Shown here: positions 17,681-26,577 of the stretch, in pieces | Layout of the letters: every line of letters begins with the position of its first letter | Position numbering within the stretch: the first letter of the stretch is position 1 | Origin: Candidatus Synchoanobacter obligatus | GTDB taxonomy: Bacteria; Pseudomonadota; Gammaproteobacteria; Comchoanobacterales; Comchoanobacteraceae | Assembly (NCBI RefSeq): GCF_024259865.1 | Contig: NZ_JAKUDN010000001.1 | Location: 122,304-186,303, forward strand | Direction: 5' to 3' | Length of the DNA: 64,000 bases | Notes under the pieces: generated by a model | The model's input: the letters and a program-made list of their open reading frames with translations, nothing else | What the model was told of the DNA's origin: nothing | Database searches by the model: none | Position numbers and translations under genes: made by a program

Positions 17681-18798
17681 TCCCATTAAGCCTCTACATA
17701 CACTTACCTTGGTGCGTCAAAAAATGTCCTTACTGTGACTTTAACGCCCATCCACTAAAAGATAATACAGATCTTGAAGGCTATATTAAACGTTTGGTTG
17801 AGGACTTACACAGTCATCAATCCATACTAGAAAGCCGACCTATTCGAAGCATATTTATTGGTGGGGGAACCCCTAGCTTATTCAGTGCCCAACAGCTGGC
17901 ACCTTTGTTTCAGGCAATCCAACAATATCAAGATATTTCAAAGATTGAAATCACCATTGAGGCCAACCCTGGAACCCAGGATTGTGCATCATATTCTGGT
18001 TATGTGGATTTAGGCATCAACCGCATCTCAATCGGCGGACAAAGTTTCAATCCTGCTATGTTAACAAACCTTGGTAGAATTCATAATGGTGATCTGACTC
18101 ACCAAGCCATTATTCAAGCCCAAAATGCAGGTTTTAAACGGATTAATTTAGATATTATGTACGGACTTCCCCATCAAACCCTACAAGAAGCTCTTGATGA
18201 CTTACAGCAGTTTATCGACTACAAACTAGAACATTTGTCATGGTATCAACTCAATATTGAAGCCAATACGCTATTTGCCGTTAAAAAGCCTGAGCTACCC
18301 TCCGATGACATGATCAATGACATGGACTTAGCAGGCAGTCACTTACTGATTAAAAATGGTTACCGACAATATGAAATCTCTGCCTGGACGCGTAACCAGC
18401 CATCATTTCATAACCTCAACTATTGGCATTTTGGAGATTACCTTGGTATTGGCTGTGGTGCCCACAGCAAAATCACCCAGACAAACCCTTTTAAGATAGA
18501 AAGAGTCATTAAACACAAACATCCAAAAGCTTATATGAATCATCTTATCCAAGAGCTTAAAGAAGTCCCTAAAAGTGATGTCATCTTAGAATATTGCATT
18601 GGACAGTTTCGAACCCTTGATCCTCTTGACCTGGATACTTTTGAAAAAAGAACGCAGCTACACCGAGACCATCTTATCCAAGCATTAAAATCTGCCTCTG
18701 AAGCTGGCTTACTCACCATTACCCCATCAACCATTTCACTCACTGATAAAGGCTTCAGACATCACAATGAACTCTGCTTAAGCTTGGTTAAACAATAA
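17677..18798 (+). CDS. hemW: radical SAM protein HemW-like
   Basis: 373 residues. The N-terminal YIHLPWCVKKCPYCDF carries the Cx3Cx2C cluster motif (C13, C17, C20) in the HemW style, followed by FIGGGTPSLF and the GLPHQT and GIGCGAHSK segments of this family. HemW binds haem and is proposed to deliver it to respiratory enzymes. It is related to, but distinct from, coproporphyrinogen III dehydrogenase HemN, which has an extra conserved cysteine after the cluster motif; here the residue after CDF is N, supporting HemW. Coupled to the preceding GNAT gene. Confidence 0.9.
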   Translation: MIPLSLYIHLPWCVKKCPYCDFNAHPLKDNTDLEGYIKRLVEDLHSHQSILESRPIRSIFIGGGTPSLFSAQQLAPLFQAIQQYQDISKIEITIEANPGTQDCASYSGYVDLGINRISIGGQSFNPAMLTNLGRIHNGDLTHQAIIQAQNAGFKRINLDIMYGLPHQTLQEALDDLQQFIDYKLEHLSWYQLNIEANTLFAVKKPELPSDDMINDMDLAGSHLLIKNGYRQYEISAWTRNQPSFHNLNYWHFGDYLGIGCGAHSKITQTNPFKIERVIKHKHPKAYMNHLIQELKEVPKSDVILEYCIGQFRTLDPLDLDTFEKRTQLHRDHLIQALKSASEAGLLTITPSTISLTDKGFRHHNELCLSLVKQ

Positions 18799-18871
18799 TT
18801 AAATACGCTTCGTCTATACATATTTAAATATTAAACACCGTGCAACAAAAGCCATTAGCTGATCTTATTTA

Positions 18872-20869
18872 TTATTTCTTCATGCCTCTGACTTTTTCAT
18901 CACCACTACCTTCTTTTTCAGGTGAAATTTTACGTTCTGGGAAGTCTCCTGCTGTAGGTTCCTCTGCTTTCTTCATCCTTTGACCAGCTGTAAGCTCATC
19001 ACTACTCACAGGAGGAGCGGCTGCTGTATCCGTGAATCCTTGGGCTAGATCAATCCCCAATGCTTTTAGCCTTGCAAGCAGGCTAGCATCAGATATATCT
19101 TCTTCCGGCGCTGCCAGGGGGGGATCACCACCCAGCGTACCCGTAGGAACTGAAGGAAATATCATACCAACAGCATCATCTGCTGCCTCAGGTGCTTCAC
19201 TACCTATTGATGAAGAAGATAATGATCCCTTAAGACTTTCTAGTGCCAATTTCCCTTCAGATGATAATGATCCTGATGACGAAGCTTCATTAAGAAGTTC
19301 TAAAGATAACATATCATTTTCCTGGAAATCTTCCAAAGAAATGGAATTTTGCAACAACCCTTTGTTTGCCAAAAAACCGAGTACAGTAGCATAATTATCA
19401 GGTCCATAATGTCCTGAAAAACCTGACAGTCCTTCAATAACCCCATCTTCAATATGAATGGCTCCAGCAAATAATACCGGCCTTCCTCCTGTGATCATAG
19501 AATGAAAAGCAAGCGGACCCGATGAAGAATCTCCTTGATGTTTAAATGTATAGATATCACCATCTGTTGTTACTACAACCCCCTTATAATTTTTATATTT
19601 AATAACACTACCTTTAAACGCTCCCCCCTCAGTACTGGCTTGTTGAAAATCATTTTTGCTACTGTCCCAAGAATGTAACATTCCAGATCTAGCATAAAGC
19701 TTGCCACTTTTTATGATGTCATGCCTTACTTCTAAGTCGTTGACAAGTCCTAGATCCTTATAAGTGCCATTTTTAAACATAGTCACTACGTCCGTATTTT
19801 CCTTAACTTTTCTAAAACCATAAATTTCTAAAATACGTTTTAGGTCAGCATGCTTTTTCTTTGTCATAAAGAGAGTGTATATAGGTTGTCGCAATTGCCT
19901 TTGAGCCTCTTCTTTGTCAATATTAAGTTTATTTTCCAAATATACTGCCAATTCGGCAACCTTCCCCTCACCTTTTTTTCTCAGCTCCTCTACGTTTAAC
20001 TCTAGCTTGACAGCACTTCCTACGGCATGCTTTACTGCTTCTTTAAACCGACTGGTGACTGGAAACAATACATCATCTAATGACTTACGGTTTGCTGCGC
20101 TATCAATACTTGATTGATATAAGTGTCTATTGGTACAAAACGGTAAATCCTCACTATAGGGATAACCCAATTCACGCTTTCTAAAAGCAGTTGCCTCTAT
20201 GCGACGAAGAACATAGTCCTGGCTCGTCCATTTTTCAATTAGGTTTAGCTGAGGGCGGCTACAGGCTTCTAATAGATACTTCGGCATTTTCATTAGATTC
20301 TGAATGCCTATGATTCCCACGATCATTCTTTGTAGCTCTCCGTACACTGACGGTCCTCTTTTAAATATATCAGATATCTCATGATGCTTTTCATGAAGTT
20401 TTAAATCTAACCATCTATTGCATAAAATATGATCAATATCATTTCTAGTTTTTTCTTCTAAACTTTCAGGATTTTCTAAGTTTCGTTTGCCTCCTAAGAC
20501 AAACTGAACCTTTGGTGATTTGGATAATGTAACAACCTTTGCTTCTACCGCCTCAACAGACAGGCCCTGAATCTCACCATACAAATCATCTAATTGTTGA
20601 ATAACATCGACTTGCATCTGGTGCTTAACAGACTGTACAACGTCTAATGCCAGCACAGGCCTAATATCTTCTGCATCACCAAGCTCATATGCCATTCTAA
20701 GTTTATCTACATCGATACCATCAGGCAGAGCACTGCCTCTGATCTTTTCATGCAGTTGCCTCAAGCTCTCGTAACAATCAGAAAAAGAGTCATTCTCTCT
20801 ACTCTCAAAGAACTCAACTCCAGAACATTTCTGAATCTGGTCACGAAGGTATTCATCTATTATTGCCAT
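18872..20869 (-). CDS. large SGHY-domain protein, putative effector, unknown function
   Basis: 665 residues from the ATG at 20869 (AGGTG 5 nt upstream; a GTG at 20872 is less likely). Mostly helical to about residue 380. A beta-rich domain follows with GRPVLFAGAIHIEDGVIEGL and then SGHYGPDN near residue 485. The same domain is in the protein at 50834. The SGHY motif with a preceding 'gained strand' pattern also occurs in plant IQM-type calmodulin-binding proteins and some bacterial toxins (recalled by eye, not searched). The last 160 residues are low-complexity (Ser, Ala, Glu, Pro), ending in a Lys/Glu-rich tail. No signal peptide or membrane helix. Confidence 0.75.
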   Translation of the reverse strand: MAIIDEYLRDQIQKCSGVEFFESRENDSFSDCYESLRQLHEKIRGSALPDGIDVDKLRMAYELGDAEDIRPVLALDVVQSVKHQMQVDVIQQLDDLYGEIQGLSVEAVEAKVVTLSKSPKVQFVLGGKRNLENPESLEEKTRNDIDHILCNRWLDLKLHEKHHEISDIFKRGPSVYGELQRMIVGIIGIQNLMKMPKYLLEACSRPQLNLIEKWTSQDYVLRRIEATAFRKRELGYPYSEDLPFCTNRHLYQSSIDSAANRKSLDDVLFPVTSRFKEAVKHAVGSAVKLELNVEELRKKGEGKVAELAVYLENKLNIDKEEAQRQLRQPIYTLFMTKKKHADLKRILEIYGFRKVKENTDVVTMFKNGTYKDLGLVNDLEVRHDIIKSGKLYARSGMLHSWDSSKNDFQQASTEGGAFKGSVIKYKNYKGVVVTTDGDIYTFKHQGDSSSGPLAFHSMITGGRPVLFAGAIHIEDGVIEGLSGFSGHYGPDNYATVLGFLANKGLLQNSISLEDFQENDMLSLELLNEASSSGSLSSEGKLALESLKGSLSSSSIGSEAPEAADDAVGMIFPSVPTGTLGGDPPLAAPEEDISDASLLARLKALGIDLAQGFTDTAAAPPVSSDELTAGQRMKKAEEPTAGDFPERKISPEKEGSGDEKVRGMKK

Positions 20870-21322
20870 CACAACACCTATTTGTTTTTATTTATAGTTC
20901 TTATAGCACCGTTTTTTTGTTTGTCAGATTATTGTCATCGTAAGCATGGCATGCATGAAAAATTACTCCTCAAAAGGACACAAGCAGTACCAACAAATGG
21001 GGTAAATAATACCAAAAACGTAACCTAATTATGAAACCTAAGGAAAACATCACTTAAAATAACAATGTATTTGCTGTCAAAAACACCTGACATTTCCTCA
21101 GGTGTTCCATGACACACAACAGAGGGTTTTTCTGGAAATTGGTGCCTTTTCACCGCTAAGGGTTCCTGATACTCTGGATGACTTACAATGAAATGCCCTG
21201 GAGAATGTTAGCGGCTGAATATCCGTCTATTATCCTCCAGGGTAACCTAGGGCTGTTATCTACACCAGATATAATTGTATGCTGAGGCTACTTCTATCAC
21301 TTCAAATAGTCTTTCCATGCGA
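20870..21322. other. 450-bp gap between two large minus-strand genes
   Basis: Holds the terminator of the helicase gene (21077-21106) and, nearer to that gene, a second inverted repeat CCCTGGAG (21196-21203) and CTCCAGGG (21235-21242) with a 31-nt loop. The AT-rich part next to 20870 probably contains the promoter of the SGHY gene. No convincing coding frame. Confidence 0.5.
21077..21106 (-). terminator. rho-independent terminator of the helicase-ankyrin gene
   Basis: Read on the minus strand: AACACCTGA, a 7-nt loop, TCAGGTGTT, then TTTTTG. A perfect 9-bp stem followed by T residues, located about 215 bp after the stop of the helicase gene. Confidence 0.75.
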
Positions 21323-24300
21323 CTAAAGAGAATTTGATACCTCTATAGTATCTGCGTCTACTTCAGCGGCAGCACCTCCGCCAGATCGTGAGAATAAACT
21401 CATGTCGCTTGATTGAAAGTATAACCCCTCTACCTCATCTCCATCATAGTGTTTTTCTTTCACGTAGCGCCATAATTGACTGTCGCCCACCTTTGGTAGC
21501 AGTGCCGGTGCATCAGCCAAACAAACTGTACTTGAAGAAGGAATAGCTGTTACTGCATCCAACTCTTCTGCTGCTTCTGCAAATGCATGAGCAGCTGGGG
21601 TAAAGAGGCCTGCTGTTTCGTACTGCCTTAAATGACCTTTCAACCGCTTCCTCAAGGAGTCTTCAACATCAGGATTGACTCTTTTTTTACCGACAGACGC
21701 TGATTTGGCTACAACAGGTTTTAACGGCAATACAAGTTTACTGGTATCCACAGCAACAGTGCCAACTTTTAAAGCTCGGCTATTTTCATGCTGCTCTAGC
21801 TCTGCTTGGATCGCTACATTCCCTACCTGCTTTGCATAAAATAGCGCCGTTTTTCCACTCGAGTCTAGCTGCTCGCTATCTTTCTCAACACGGAATAACG
21901 AATATTTCACTAACTCAACATGGTCTCCACTCTCAGAGGCAATATAATGCAGTACTGTTTTCTTATCAGAAAGTTGAGCGATTTGCTGGCATAGCTTTAT
22001 CATACCTTGTCTATAATAGCCTACACCTAGGTATAACTGATGAATCAACGTGTATATAAAACTTTTTCCATTAAGTTTTGCTGTTACTTTATAGCCGTTA
22101 GCAAGTAGCATCGCAACCATATCTAACTTGTTAGCCGCCAGTGCATCAAACAAGAAAGCTGGATCAAGACCCCACTGTTTTCTATCTATCAGATACTTGA
22201 CACTTGCTATGTTATTTTCACTGAGATACCCTTCTTCCACCCCAGGTGATGAAACTTTTATAGAAATCTCAATACCTTGCGCCTTATGCCATTCCTCTAA
22301 ATTTATCTTATACAGTAATCCACATTGGTGTAATAACTCCAGACCATCCTTTGCGCCATTCACAGAAAACTTCTGAGCCACTTTACCAACATAGATTGCA
22401 CGATCAATAAGTGAGCGCTCCAAATACCGTCCTTCCTCTAAAATACCGGATCTTTTCAGCAGATTTGAAAAAGCCTTTCTATTCAAGGGAACGTTATACA
22501 GCAGTCTTAAATACTTATCTAATCGTGCATCAGATCGAGGATAAGAGAGCAAGCGCTCTACTATCGTCACTGAATCAAAGATCTGAGTTGTTAAGCCTGG
22601 TTGCAATGATTCAGCCATATCTAAGGATACAAGAATATCATCCTGATTTTCTAACAACCAACCTCCCCTCCAGTACCATGGTACACCAGCAGATTTTTGC
22701 TTAGCGGCACACAGTGCTAAGTCTTCACGCCCATGCGAATAAACCCATTTAATGACTGAAGGATAATGCTGTTTAACATTATATGCCTTGGTGTTGAGTA
22801 GACATTGACAATAGTCCTTCCAAAAATGCGAAGATATCGGAATAATCCCTACCAACAAAAACATTAAATTAACGGCGCTTTTACGATGAAGCGCTGACTG
22901 ATTACCCCGTATGGCCTTTACTATTTGATCAATATATGGCAGGTCCTGATCAAGGGTGTCAAGTTTGATGCTTTTTAAAATAGTATCGATAGTTCGCTGA
23001 AGTAAGCTTTGAGTAATAAGGTTATCTACCAACCACTGCGTGATCGTTTCGCCATCATGCGCCAAAATAGCCTCTAGAAATAGTTTTTCCTGCCGCTCCC
23101 TTTCTACAACCGCTGCTGCCTTTGTTGCTGAAGCTTCTGCAATTTCCTCAATCGTTTTTTGACTTAAGGATTGGTATATCTGTTTGAATTGTTGAACAAC
23201 GCTTACCCCATCCTCCACATGACCAGCGCTATGTTCTGGCATGAGTGTTTTTAAAGACTGTAGTAATGCTGATAAATTTAATGTCGTTTTCCTATCACGC
23301 GCATTTCTAGCACGCTTTGCCTGTGGTGCTGACGTACTACTGCCCACTGCTGCTCCAGATAATAGTGTGCGTGCTTGTTGTAACTTTTTCCCCAGCGCCT
23401 GATAAGATTTTGACCCGGCTTTTTCTTTCTTTCGATCCCCGTCTGGTCCATCAAGCCTTCGTTGAGCAGCCATTGGTTGTTTTCCTTTAGCTTTTGATGG
23501 TGTTATCTCGGCAGGACCTGCTTCACAAACAACCAACTTTTTCTTTTTTGATTTTTGTCTAAAAGGTGATAATGATTTTGTCAAACGCGCTAATAACTTC
23601 TCAGCCACGTCTGCCATGGTTTCATAAACTGAGGCATTACTTAAATCCACGCTTTCTAATGATTCCAGCATATGCAGAATTTTATCTTCTTCTGATATGT
23701 TTTTTTGAGACGATAAAGAATATGGCGCCCTTTGAACATGCGCCGGAAATTTAGCTGGTCCGTGATCTTCTTCTGCTTGATAACCCGCCTCAACACCAAT
23801 GGTTAATGTATCACTGATTTTACCATCAAACTCTGCAATCTTGGCCATTGTTTTCTGCTGCTCTGAAAAGAATATCATTTCTACTAGATTGGCAATCTTC
23901 TTGCCAGGAAATAAACGTGTCACCCGGCCTGCTCGCTGAATAACTGCTCGCTCTGAAGCAGAAGGGAATGCGATGACAGTTTCTAAGAAGGGTAAATCTA
24001 ATCCTGCAACCACTGATCTAACCCCAACCATCACCAACGACTCACCCTTGGAAAAACCCTTTAAGCATCTGTCTTTTTCCGCTGCTGAAACTTTAGAATG
24101 ATACGCAAAAGCAAACTGCTTCACCCTATCTGGAATCATCGGATGCTTTGACCACTGACTTTCCTCTGAAGCATAGTGTTCATTCAGCACTGCGACCAAA
24201 CGATTGGCATGCTCAATACCTGAAGCAACCACCAAGGTTGGCCTACCCATAAAATGACTACCATATTGATTTTTACCCGTTGCAATCAAATGCGCTACTA

Positions 24301-25327
24301 AATGATGAAAATCATCCTGATTCAGTGCTAACTGTAATTGTGACTCTACGAAGTCATCACCCCGCATATGAGGAATTTTCTTTTTTGTTCGTGGCGCCGC
24401 TACATAACACTCGGTTATACATAATGGCGAAAGAAGCTTCGCTTCAATTGCATCAGATAACGAGATTCTGGGTAGTGCATGCGCAACAAGATCTAGCTTT
24501 GTAGATTCTGATTCAATATTTAAGCTAGTACCACAACGATACTTCGCTGTTGCACTCACAGCAAGAATTGCTGCGATATTGATATGAGAAACCAACTCTC
24601 TTACAAAGCTCTCTCTAAAAATTAAATCTGCTTCGTCAAAGATACACATTAATTGATGGTCTTTTGCCCACGTTGAGACATAGCAGTGCTTTTGTTTTTG
24701 ATTTGAAAATGAGGCTAAAGACTGTTGGCACGACAGTAAGATATCTGGCGAAGTAGCTGGTGAGTAAGCCTTTTTTGCCGCTTGATTAATATCTTGTATA
24801 ACCACTGGCTCTAAACCAAGCAACTCTGAGTATGCTGACATTCTGCTTTCCCAACCCATCAGGGCCTGAGACTTTAATTCGATCGTTGGCACAACAACCA
24901 AACCTCTAAAATGCTTAGCAACAGCAGACTTTCCAGCTGCTGCGCCGCCACTACTTGATAAGAAGCTTAATGCAGTCGCGGCATCAACTTCCTCATCAAT
25001 ATTGTCCTTAGCTACCAATAAAAATAGCATTAGCATAAACGTATGGGTTTTCCCACTACCTGTTGCCATGTCTAAAATTGCTACTGACAATTCCTCTGGT
25101 TTCTTAGATATTGCTTCTAAAAATGCCACAAGCTGTGCTAACTGTTGGGAGCGATTATACAAAAAGCCATCACCTGCTTTTAAAAGCTTAGTTAAGCGTG
25201 ATTTAAACCCCAGAAATTTATTTGGTGTTTCAAAACTATGCAGCCGCGTTAATAACTCGATATAGCACTGCCTTCTAGCTATTTCTTGTTCTACTACCGA
25301 CCACTCTGGTTTTTTTACTTCTTGCAT
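21323..25327 (-). CDS. SF2 DEAD/DEAH-like helicase fused to ankyrin-like repeats
   Basis: 1334 residues from the ATG at 25327 (AGGGG 6 nt upstream; ATG 25333 has no room for a site). Helicase motifs: I ATGSGKT (about 90-96), II DEAD (about 233-236), III SATA, and a C-terminal RecA domain with VGVRSVVAGLDLP and motif VI QRAGRVTR (about 465). These resemble type III restriction / DEAD-like helicases. A lysine-rich linker (QKSKKKKL; AKRARNARDRK) follows and looks like a nuclear localisation signal. The C-terminal half is helical with ankyrin-like units (about 1060-1190, e.g. ALAANKLDMVAMLLANG and DSSGKTALFYA). The tail is SGGGAAAE-rich. No restriction partner genes are nearby, so I favour a host-directed or stand-alone role (inference). 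Confidence 0.82.
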   Translation of the reverse strand: MQEVKKPEWSVVEQEIARRQCYIELLTRLHSFETPNKFLGFKSRLTKLLKAGDGFLYNRSQQLAQLVAFLEAISKKPEELSVAILDMATGSGKTHTFMLMLFLLVAKDNIDEEVDAATALSFLSSSGGAAAGKSAVAKHFRGLVVVPTIELKSQALMGWESRMSAYSELLGLEPVVIQDINQAAKKAYSPATSPDILLSCQQSLASFSNQKQKHCYVSTWAKDHQLMCIFDEADLIFRESFVRELVSHINIAAILAVSATAKYRCGTSLNIESESTKLDLVAHALPRISLSDAIEAKLLSPLCITECYVAAPRTKKKIPHMRGDDFVESQLQLALNQDDFHHLVAHLIATGKNQYGSHFMGRPTLVVASGIEHANRLVAVLNEHYASEESQWSKHPMIPDRVKQFAFAYHSKVSAAEKDRCLKGFSKGESLVMVGVRSVVAGLDLPFLETVIAFPSASERAVIQRAGRVTRLFPGKKIANLVEMIFFSEQQKTMAKIAEFDGKISDTLTIGVEAGYQAEEDHGPAKFPAHVQRAPYSLSSQKNISEEDKILHMLESLESVDLSNASVYETMADVAEKLLARLTKSLSPFRQKSKKKKLVVCEAGPAEITPSKAKGKQPMAAQRRLDGPDGDRKKEKAGSKSYQALGKKLQQARTLLSGAAVGSSTSAPQAKRARNARDRKTTLNLSALLQSLKTLMPEHSAGHVEDGVSVVQQFKQIYQSLSQKTIEEIAEASATKAAAVVERERQEKLFLEAILAHDGETITQWLVDNLITQSLLQRTIDTILKSIKLDTLDQDLPYIDQIVKAIRGNQSALHRKSAVNLMFLLVGIIPISSHFWKDYCQCLLNTKAYNVKQHYPSVIKWVYSHGREDLALCAAKQKSAGVPWYWRGGWLLENQDDILVSLDMAESLQPGLTTQIFDSVTIVERLLSYPRSDARLDKYLRLLYNVPLNRKAFSNLLKRSGILEEGRYLERSLIDRAIYVGKVAQKFSVNGAKDGLELLHQCGLLYKINLEEWHKAQGIEISIKVSSPGVEEGYLSENNIASVKYLIDRKQWGLDPAFLFDALAANKLDMVAMLLANGYKVTAKLNGKSFIYTLIHQLYLGVGYYRQGMIKLCQQIAQLSDKKTVLHYIASESGDHVELVKYSLFRVEKDSEQLDSSGKTALFYAKQVGNVAIQAELEQHENSRALKVGTVAVDTSKLVLPLKPVVAKSASVGKKRVNPDVEDSLRKRLKGHLRQYETAGLFTPAAHAFAEAAEELDAVTAIPSSSTVCLADAPALLPKVGDSQLWRYVKEKHYDGDEVEGLYFQSSDMSLFSRSGGGAAAEVDADTIEVSNSL

Positions 25328-25386
25328 CGCCATCCCCTATATGACAAAAAATTTAATATTATAAGACATCATCTAAGATCCTAGAG

Positions 25387-25438
25387 GGTTAGTCAAGACT
25401 TGAGCTTACCCCATTTCAAAGGAAAGTCTTTACTAACC
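25387..25438. promoter_or_regulatory. long inverted repeat between divergent genes
   Basis: GGTTAGTcAAGACTT (25387-25401) and AAGTCTTtACTAACC (25424-25438): 15-nt arms with one mismatch and a 22-nt loop. It sits between the divergent starts of the helicase gene (25327) and the small secreted protein gene (25521), so it could be an operator or an mRNA structure. No T-run, so not a plain terminator. Confidence 0.5.
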
Positions 25439-25520
25439 TTTACGATAGCGCCAACATCCAATATACTTGCCTTTCATCAGCAAGGTGCTAAAATATATGG
25501 AACAATCACTGGAAAATATA

Positions 25521-25946
25521 ATGATGAAAAAACTTTGTCTCATATGCATATCATGTGCAGCCATTGCTCAAACAGCTACTGATGAGAATGATGATATCAG
25601 AGTAAGGAATCAGATAATCATAAAAAACGAAAGCTTATCAAATGACTTAGTCCTCACTGAAACTGGCATATTTGGATGGGTTTACCTTTTAGATATCATA
25701 CCCAGAGCGTCCAACGCAAAAATCACCACCAGTACTTTAATCAGTGGCCGAGACTCCAGCAAGACCACACACTATGAACTAAAATGGACCCATAAAAAAC
25801 ACCGGTATATACCCATCTCCATTACTCATTATGTTAAAAATGGTGAACTGTTTAAATCTCGCTGTCATATAAACTCTTACTATGGATCGTGTAAGGCAAC
25901 ATCTCATCATTCAAATGCCTCTTTTGAATTTAACCTTAATAAATAA
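25521..25946 (+). CDS. small secreted protein, intact member of a tandem pair
   Basis: I start at the ATG-ATG at 25521 (GGAAA upstream), giving MMKKLCLICISCAAIAQTA as a signal peptide; the frame is open further up to 25467 but that would bury the signal. The mature part (about 120 residues) has the pattern LVLTETGIFGWVYLLDIIP ... YELKW ... SRCHINSYYGSCKA, with two cysteines that probably pair. The next gene (26009-26431) has the same pattern. Fold and function unknown; likely periplasmic or exported. Confidence 0.75.
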   Translation: MMKKLCLICISCAAIAQTATDENDDIRVRNQIIIKNESLSNDLVLTETGIFGWVYLLDIIPRASNAKITTSTLISGRDSSKTTHYELKWTHKKHRYIPISITHYVKNGELFKSRCHINSYYGSCKATSHHSNASFEFNLNK

Positions 25947-26008
25947 TTCCTTTACAATTTAGCAGAATATTGCTACGAATAAATTTAGGAAAATTTAGGA
26001 TGTTAAAA

Positions 26009-26431
26009 ATGAATAAAACTTTCAATACTGTCGCGCTCCTGGCCCTCTGTACTGCAGCCAGAGCCGATTTCAGAACATTTAATTAAATAAATATCAAAAA
26101 CTTAATAGACAGAAAAGATGTTGTCCTGGTGACAGAGGGTATCTTGGGATGGGAATATTTTAATACCATTATCCCTTATAACTCAAGTATTCAAATAGAT
26201 AAAGAACTCGTAACATCTCTAGCTCATAAAAAGTTTACGATCAACTACAGACTAAAGTGGGCTGGTCCAAATACCATAGAATCAACACCGCTTGAAATCG
26301 TTATCTGGGTTAAAAAAGATCTCGTGAGTCGAATGTCCTGTAAAATTGATGCAGCCTATGGCTATTGCAGTACCCGATCAGATGCTTCTGGAGCACAATT
26401 TGATGTGGTTCTTCAAAAGCATCAGTCATGA
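26009..26431 (+). pseudogene. second small secreted protein, broken by an in-frame TAA
   Basis: AGGA 8 nt before ATG 26009 starts MNKTFNTVALLALCTAARA, a good signal peptide, then TAA at 26084-26086. The same frame then continues open to 26431, and its product matches the gene at 25521. Compare INIKN...VVLVTEGILGWEYFNTIIP with IIIKN...LVLTETGIFGWVYLLDIIP, and MSCKIDAAYGYCST with SRCHINSYYGSCKA. A single nonsense codon therefore separates the signal peptide from the mature part. A restart at 26129 would make a protein without a signal. Read-through cannot be excluded. Confidence 0.8.
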
Positions 26432-26458
26432 CTCCAGAGCTGAGTTGATGCTTTTTTT
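26415..26458 (+). terminator. rho-independent terminator after the secreted-protein pair
   Basis: AAAAGCATCA (26415-26424) and TGATGCTTTT (26446-26455) form a 10-bp stem with a 21-nt loop, followed by more T residues. It overlaps the last codons of the broken gene and the 3' end of the opposite DUF2256 gene. Confidence 0.7.
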
Positions 26459-26577
26459 GCACAGCGCTTTGAACAGTATTTAATGTTCTCCCAATCCCTT
26501 TGCCACTTTTTCCTCCAGGTAAAGGGGCGCTGGCATACGGGACAAATTTTTTGAGGCAACTCACTTTTCTTTCTCAC
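26422..26577 (-). CDS. DUF2256 zinc-ribbon-like small protein
   Basis: A 51-residue gene. Its GTG start (26575-26577) overlaps the TGA stop of the photolyase gene (26574-26576), with GGAGGAG just upstream inside that gene, a strong sign of translational coupling. The product has [15 protein letters not shown], then [11 protein letters not shown]: two CxxC-like pairs and the RPFTWRKKW core that define DUF2256. DUF2256 genes are often found beside cryptochrome/photolyase-related genes. Probably a metal-binding accessory; exact role unknown. Confidence 0.9.
   Translation of the reverse strand: MRKKSELPQKICPVCQRPFTWRKKWQRDWENIKYCSKRCAKKASTQLWSHD

Noticed and set aside
26310-26564. 84-codon minus-strand ORF opposite the secreted-protein gene
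   Set aside because: It is a shifted frame of the DUF2256 gene; the Cys motifs and coupling are in the other frame.
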